DNA of 9,586 bases from Ramlibacter sp. (GTDB taxonomy: Bacteria; Pseudomonadota; Gammaproteobacteria; Burkholderiales; Burkholderiaceae_C). The notes below the pieces were generated by a model. The model was not told the DNA's origin, did not search any database, and saw nothing but the letters and a program-made list of their open reading frames with translations. Location: positions 1 through 9,586 of the forward strand of contig JAQGMT010000011.1 of NCBI GenBank assembly GCA_028292185.1, given 5' to 3'. Positions 5,742-9,586 of this stretch are shown piece by piece. Both the position numbers and the translations under genes were made by a program. Within the stretch, counting starts at the first letter, position 1, and each line of letters begins with the position of its first letter.

Positions 5742-6223
5742 TCAGGCCCCAACGCCAGCCGGATTTCGTCTTCGTCGATGGAGCGGGCCGCGCCGAAACC
5801 GGCCACCTGGCGCGCGCCTTTCACATCGATCGCGACGAACTTGAAGTCGCCCAGCTGAGTCATCATCTCGGCTTCCGGAAAGCGTTCCAGGTAGGCCGCG
5901 CGGCAAGCCAGCCAGAACTCGCTTTCGCGATCGGGCACGCTGGCGGCGCCGTCGAACGTGACGCGCGGCAAGGCATGCACCGGCTGGCCCGGCACTTCTG
6001 CGTCCATCACCAGCAGCGAGACCCGATTGCTGGCTTGCAGGTTGCGCGTGTGGGCGGCGAGTTCGCTGACGTGGATCACCAGGCAGCGGCGCTGCGGCTC
6101 GATGGCGAAGGGCACCATCGAGACCAGCGCGGCTCCATCGGCTGCAATCGTGCCCAGCGCCGCCACGCGGCGGGCCTGCAAGAGCGAACGCACCTGCCCG
6201 GTCAACCTGGACACGTGGGCCAT
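5738..6223 (-). CDS. Pyridoxamine 5'-phosphate oxidase-like (HugZ-type) FMN split-barrel protein
   Basis: The ATG at 6223 follows AAGGAG on its strand by 7 nt, giving 161 residues; the open frame extends 28 codons further but without support. Residues about 10-135 read as an FMN-binding split barrel: an N-terminal helix with RSLLQARRVAALGT, the strand pair around ALVSMVPFAI (32-41), HVSELAAHTRNL (51-62), NRVSLLVMD (66-74), and a C-terminal GDFKFVAID-ARQVAGFGAAR stretch (125-147). The GFG-x-AR ending is reminiscent of HugZ-like proteins, but the C-terminal DUF2470 domain of full-length haem-utilisation proteins is absent. Such proteins bind FMN or F420 and act on haem or small substrates; the actual substrate is unknown. 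It is divergent from the cytochrome operon and first of three minus-strand genes. Confidence 0.82.
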   Translation of the reverse strand: MAHVSRLTGQVRSLLQARRVAALGTIAADGAALVSMVPFAIEPQRRCLVIHVSELAAHTRNLQASNRVSLLVMDAEVPGQPVHALPRVTFDGAASVPDRESEFWLACRAAYLERFPEAEMMTQLGDFKFVAIDVKGARQVAGFGAARSIDEDEIRLALGPD

Positions 6224-6230
6224 GGGAGCA

Positions 6231-6236
6231 CTCCTT
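6231..6236 (-). promoter_or_regulatory. Ribosome binding site deciding the PNPOx-like start
   Basis: AAGGAG on the minus strand, 7 nt before the ATG at 6223. It selects the 161-residue product over a 189-residue extension that runs into the divergent promoter region. Confidence 0.75.
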
Positions 6237-6344
6237 GGTTTCGCTTCGGGCAGCTTAACAGCTGGTTTCAAACCGCGCGGGCGCGACGCCGCACAGCCGC
6301 GCAACAAAAAGCCTATCCTTCATTCCCGGGCGGCCGTCGCCGCC

Positions 6345-6405
6345 AAGGAGACCGCGATCGCTCATGCCCGTCGCGCTGCCGCGCCCCGTTCCTTCGCCAT
6401 CTTGA
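6345..6405 (+). promoter_or_regulatory. Shine-Dalgarno and 13-codon leader ORF ahead of the cytochrome gene
   Basis: AAGGAG (6345-6350) is followed after 13 nt by ATG (6364), which opens a 13-codon frame (MPVALPRPVPSPS) one base out of phase with the cytochrome. Its TGA (6403-6405) overlaps the cytochrome ATG (6405-6407) as TGATG. This could be a coupled leader peptide, or it could mark a frameshift that separates the real start from the gene. Confidence 0.35.
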
Positions 6406-7700
6406 TGGTGTTCGTGCTGCTCACCTTGGCCGGCTGCGGCGCGCCGGGTTGGCATGAATCGATGGCGGAAGAGACGCCGCCGCCGTTGCCCGTATTCGAC
6501 CGGGCGCAGATTCGACGCGGGCAGATGCTCGCCGCGCTGGGCGACTGCTCCAGCTGCCACAGCAGCCGCGACGGCCCGCCCTTCGCCGGCGGCGTGCCGG
6601 TGCCCACCCCTTTCGGCACCGTCTACGGCACCAACATCACGCCCGAGCCGCAGACCGGCATCGGCAAGTGGTCGGAGGCGGCGTTCCGGCGCGCGCTGCG
6701 CGATGGCGTGTCGCGCGACGGCCATCTGCTGTATCCGGCGTTTCCCTACAACCATTTCACGCACCTCAGCGACGACGACATCCGCGCGCTTTATGCCTTC
6801 GTGATGACGCGCGATCCGGTGCAAGCAACGGCGCCTGCCAATCGCCTGATGTTTCCGCTGCAGTTCCGCCCCTTGCTGGCCGGCTGGAACATGTTGTACC
6901 TGAAGAAGGGCCCGATCCAGCAGCAAGGCGCGCAAAGCGCCGAGTGGAGTCGCGGGGCTTACCTGGTGGAATCGGTGGGCCATTGCGCCGCCTGCCACTC
7001 CCCGCGCACCGCGCTGGGCGGCGAGAAAAAGGACGCCTACCTCGACGGCGGCGATGCCGAGGGATGGCACGCCACCGCGCTGAACGAGAAGTCGCCCTCG
7101 CCGGTCCCGTGGACGGTCGACAGCTTGACCACCTACCTGCGCACCGGCATCGTCACCGAGCACGCGATGGCCGCCGGGCCGATGCAAGGCGTGGTGCACA
7201 ACTTCGCGCAGGCCGACCCGGCCGATTTGCGCGCGATGGCCGTGTACATCACCTCGCGCATGGACCCGCCCGACGCTGCGCGCCAAGCGCGCGAAGCGTC
7301 CGCCCGCAAGAAGGCCGCGCAAGAGTCGCTCGCCGCGGTACAGCCCTCTTCGCCCGCGCCAGCGGCGGACGAAGCCGCGCTGACACTCGGCGGCGTGGTG
7401 TACGCCAACAGCTGCGCCGAATGCCACGACCTGGGGCGGCAACTCTCATCGGGCACCGCCTTGCGCCTGCCGCTGGCGATCGCCTTGCATCTGCCCGATC
7501 CGCGCAACCTGATCCACATCGTCCGGCGCGGGATCCTGCCTGCCGATGGCGAAGCCGGGCGCTGGATGCCGCCGTTCGAGGGCAGCCTCACCGACGAACA
7601 ACTGGCCGCGCTGGTGGTCTGGCTGCGCCGGCAGGGCACCGACGCGCCGCCCTGGAACGACGTGCTCAAAACAGTGAAGGAAAGCGGTAACGCCCCATGA
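6405..7700 (+). CDS. Triheme cytochrome c subunit of a molybdenum hydroxylase
   Basis: From ATG 6405 the product has 431 residues. Three haem-binding sites are present: CSSCH (48-52), CAACH (194-198) and CAECH (337-341), each in its own cytochrome c domain, as in the triheme subunits of alcohol, gluconate and nicotinate dehydrogenases. Candidate axial methionines are M260 (AGPM) and M388 (RWMPP); in domain 1 the usual YPAMPY reads YPAFPY (110-115), so that ligand must differ. A hydrophobic N-terminus with LAGC (8-11) suggests a lipoprotein or membrane-anchored signal, but 10 residues without a basic n-region is too short. In-frame codons further up encode ARRAAAPRSFAILM, which would make a good signal, yet no standard start is there; the next ATG is near 6220. 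It should accept electrons from the [2Fe-2S] subunit in the periplasm. Function firm, start unresolved. Confidence 0.88.
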   Translation: MVFVLLTLAGCGAPGWHESMAEETPPPLPVFDRAQIRRGQMLAALGDCSSCHSSRDGPPFAGGVPVPTPFGTVYGTNITPEPQTGIGKWSEAAFRRALRDGVSRDGHLLYPAFPYNHFTHLSDDDIRALYAFVMTRDPVQATAPANRLMFPLQFRPLLAGWNMLYLKKGPIQQQGAQSAEWSRGAYLVESVGHCAACHSPRTALGGEKKDAYLDGGDAEGWHATALNEKSPSPVPWTVDSLTTYLRTGIVTEHAMAAGPMQGVVHNFAQADPADLRAMAVYITSRMDPPDAARQAREASARKKAAQESLAAVQPSSPAPAADEAALTLGGVVYANSCAECHDLGRQLSSGTALRLPLAIALHLPDPRNLIHIVRRGILPADGEAGRWMPPFEGSLTDEQLAALVVWLRRQGTDAPPWNDVLKTVKESGNAP

Positions 7701-8194
7701 TCGTCCTCAATCTCAACGGCCGGCAGCAGGCGGTCGACGCCGACCCGGCGACGCCCCTGCTGTACGTGCTGCGTGACGACCTGCAGCTCAACGGCACCAA
7801 GTTCGGCTGCGGCCTGGGCCAATGCGGGGCCTGCACGGTAATGCTCGGAGGCAACGCAGTGCTGTCGTGCCTCACCCCGCTCTCGGTGGTGGGCAATCGT
7901 CCCGTCAAAACCGTGGAGGGCCTGGGCACCGTGAGCAAGCCGGGCGCACTGCAAAGCGCGTTCATCGCCGAGCAGGCGGCGCAGTGCGGTTACTGCATCG
8001 CCGGGATGATCATGCGCGCGCAGGCGCTGCTGGAGAAGAACGCGGCGCCCAGCGACGCCGAGATCCGGCAGCACATGGCCATCAACCTGTGCCGCTGCGG
8101 CACGCACATGCGCATCCTGCGCGCAGTGCGGCGCGCGGCCGACAGCATCAAATCCGCAGGCGCGGAGCAGCCCAATGGCCAGCGCGGCGCATAA
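7697..8194 (+). CDS. [2Fe-2S] small subunit of a xanthine dehydrogenase-family oxidoreductase
   Basis: A 165-residue protein, typical length for the small subunit (CoxS, IorA, NicA type). The N-terminal plant-ferredoxin-like domain holds the first cluster: C38, C43, C46 and C58 in GCGLGQCGACTV and SCLTP. The all-helical C-terminal domain holds the second: C97 and C100 (CGYC), C132 and C134 (CRC). It passes electrons from molybdopterin to the cytochrome. The start overlaps the cytochrome stop as ATGA, and its end overlaps the large subunit by 20 nt, so the three are translated as one operon. It has no signal peptide of its own; by family knowledge it is carried out through the Tat system with the large subunit. 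Family certain; substrate unknown. Confidence 0.96.
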   Translation: MIVLNLNGRQQAVDADPATPLLYVLRDDLQLNGTKFGCGLGQCGACTVMLGGNAVLSCLTPLSVVGNRPVKTVEGLGTVSKPGALQSAFIAEQAAQCGYCIAGMIMRAQALLEKNAAPSDAEIRQHMAINLCRCGTHMRILRAVRRAADSIKSAGAEQPNGQRGA

Positions 8195-9586
8195 GGGCCT
8201 GACGCGGCGCGCGCTGCTGGCCGGCAGCGGCTCGCTGGTGCTTGCCTTCAGCCTGCGCCCGGAAGGCGTGGTCGCGCAGGAACCCGGCGCGCAAGGGCCG
8301 AAGACCGAAGGACCCAAGCTGCCGGGCAGCCTCGACAAGCAGCCGCTGCTGGACGCCTGGATTCGCATCGACGCCGACGGCAAGGTCACGGTGTTCAGCG
8401 GCAAGGCCGAACTCGGGCAAGGCATCAAGACAGCGCTGATCCAGGTGGCGGCGGAAGAACTGATGGTCAAGCCCGAGCGCATCGCCATCGTCACCGCCGA
8501 CACGCAACGCACCGCCGACGAGGGCTACACCGCCGGCAGCCATTCGATGCAGGACAGCGGCGTGGCGATCCGCAATGCCGCCGCGCAGGTTCGCGCCATC
8601 CTGGTCGGCCTCGCGGCGCAGAAGCTCGGCGTTGCCGCCGAAACACTGAAGGTGGACGACGGCGTGGTGACGGGCGGCTCGCGCCCGGTGCCCTATGGCG
8701 AACTGGTGTCCGGCCAGGACCTGCACGTGAAGGCCTCGCCGAACAGTCCGCTGCGCGACCCGGCCACTTACACCGTCATGGGCAAGGAATGGCCGCGCGT
8801 GGACATTCCCGCCAAGGTGACGGGCGGCGCCGCGTATGTGCAGGACTTACGATTGCCCGACATGGTGCACGGCCGCATCGTCCGCCCGCCCAGCCCGGGT
8901 GCCACCCTCACCTCGGTGGACAGCTCAGCGGCCGAGAAGCTGCCGGGCGTGCTGAAGGTGGTGCGCGATGGCCGCTTCCTCGCGGTGATTGCGCAGCGCG
9001 AGTGGCAAGCCATCGTCGCTTCCAAGGCCCTGGCGCGCGGCGCGCGCTGGCAAGAGCGCGAGACCCTGCCGGTGCAAGCCGATCTGTACAAGGCCGTGCT
9101 CGCAAGCCAGGCCAAGGACATCGTGCTGGTGGATCGCGGCACTCCCGATGCCGGCGGCGGCAAGGCGGTGTCCGCCGCGTACCTGCGCCCGTATCAGATA
9201 CACGCGTCGATCGGGCCGTCGTGCGCCGTGGCGCAACTGGTGGACGGCAGCTACACCGTGTGGACCCATTCGCAAGGCGTGTACCCCTTGCGCAAGGCCT
9301 TGATGGAATTGCTGGGGCAGCCCGAAGACAAGGTGCGCTGCATCCACACCGAAGGCTCCGGCTGCTATGGCCACAACGCGGCCGACGACGTGGCGGGCGA
9401 TGCGGCGCTGCTCGCCCGCGCCTTGCCCGGACGGCCGGTGCGGGTGCAGTGGATGCGCGAAGACGAGCACATGTGGGAGCCGTACAGCCCGGCGATGGTG
9501 ACCGGCGCACGCGCCACGCTCGACGCCAACGGCAGCATCTCGAGCTGGCAGTACGAGGTGTGGAGCAACACGCACAACGCGCGCCC
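8175..9586 (+). CDS. Molybdopterin-binding large subunit (IorB/NicB-like), 3' truncated by window edge
   Basis: 470 complete codons are visible; family members usually exceed 700, so the C-terminal third including the catalytic Glu is outside. The ATG at 8175 has GGAG (8164-8167) 7 nt ahead. A Tat signal stands at 10-27 (TRRALLA then a hydrophobic stretch), so the complex is exported folded with its cofactor. Moco-binding elements include AELGQG (78-83), EGYTAGSHSMQDSG (116-129), RPYQIHASIGPSCA (338-351), WTHSQGVYPLR (363-373) and EGSGCYGHNAADDVAGDA (393-410). This form, with its own Tat signal and an external cytochrome partner, is that of the isoquinoline 1-oxidoreductase, nicotinate or aldehyde dehydrogenase branch of the xanthine dehydrogenase family, not NAD-dependent XdhB. 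It hydroxylates an N-heterocycle or oxidises an aldehyde; the sequence here does not say which. Confidence 0.94.
   Translation, partial: MASAAHKGLTRRALLAGSGSLVLAFSLRPEGVVAQEPGAQGPKTEGPKLPGSLDKQPLLDAWIRIDADGKVTVFSGKAELGQGIKTALIQVAAEELMVKPERIAIVTADTQRTADEGYTAGSHSMQDSGVAIRNAAAQVRAILVGLAAQKLGVAAETLKVDDGVVTGGSRPVPYGELVSGQDLHVKASPNSPLRDPATYTVMGKEWPRVDIPAKVTGGAAYVQDLRLPDMVHGRIVRPPSPGATLTSVDSSAAEKLPGVLKVVRDGRFLAVIAQREWQAIVASKALARGARWQERETLPVQADLYKAVLASQAKDIVLVDRGTPDAGGGKAVSAAYLRPYQIHASIGPSCAVAQLVDGSYTVWTHSQGVYPLRKALMELLGQPEDKVRCIHTEGSGCYGHNAADDVAGDAALLARALPGRPVRVQWMREDEHMWEPYSPAMVTGARATLDANGSISSWQYEVWSNTHNAR

Noticed and set aside
7133..8512. A 459-codon minus-strand open frame
   Set aside because: Antisense to the cytochrome and [2Fe-2S] genes, whose haem and cluster motifs prove the plus strand is coding.

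Overview
The window is GC-rich and densely coded. It reads as chromosome of a betaproteobacterium, probably Burkholderiales and perhaps Comamonadaceae-like. That placement is an inference from composition, gene content and protein flavour, because there is no rRNA or other marker gene. I see no tRNA, IS element, CRISPR array or prophage.

Region 1 (1-3553) is a polyphosphate neighbourhood. A CHAD-domain protein cut by the left edge (+) converges on a two-gene minus-strand operon, a family I inorganic pyrophosphatase followed by a class III PPK2 kinase. Divergent from that operon, after about 430 bases, lies a second PPK2 kinase of class I (+). Upstream of this second kinase is a near-consensus PHO box with correctly spaced -10 hexamer, which suggests PhoB control under phosphate limitation. 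Together these genes would bind polyphosphate, move phosphate between polyphosphate and nucleotides, and remove pyrophosphate.

Region 2 (3554-6223) holds small envelope or unknown genes: a 65-residue disordered protein, a secreted glycine-zipper protein, and a minus-strand group of a 4-TM holin-superfamily-IV-like membrane protein, a lipoprotein built from two tandem copies of one domain, and a flavin-binding split-barrel (HugZ/PNPOx-like) protein. A perfect FNR/Anr-type palindrome lies just upstream of the lipoprotein gene.

Region 3 (6364-9586) is an exported molybdenum hydroxylase operon (+): a triheme cytochrome c, a [2Fe-2S] small subunit (ATGA overlap) and a Tat-signal molybdopterin large subunit (20-nt overlap) that runs off the right edge. 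Electrons would go from substrate through Moco and two [2Fe-2S] clusters to the cytochrome and the respiratory chain. The substrate cannot be read from the sequence. The start of the cytochrome gene is unresolved: a Shine-Dalgarno motif leads to a 13-codon ORF in another frame that ends on the first in-frame ATG.
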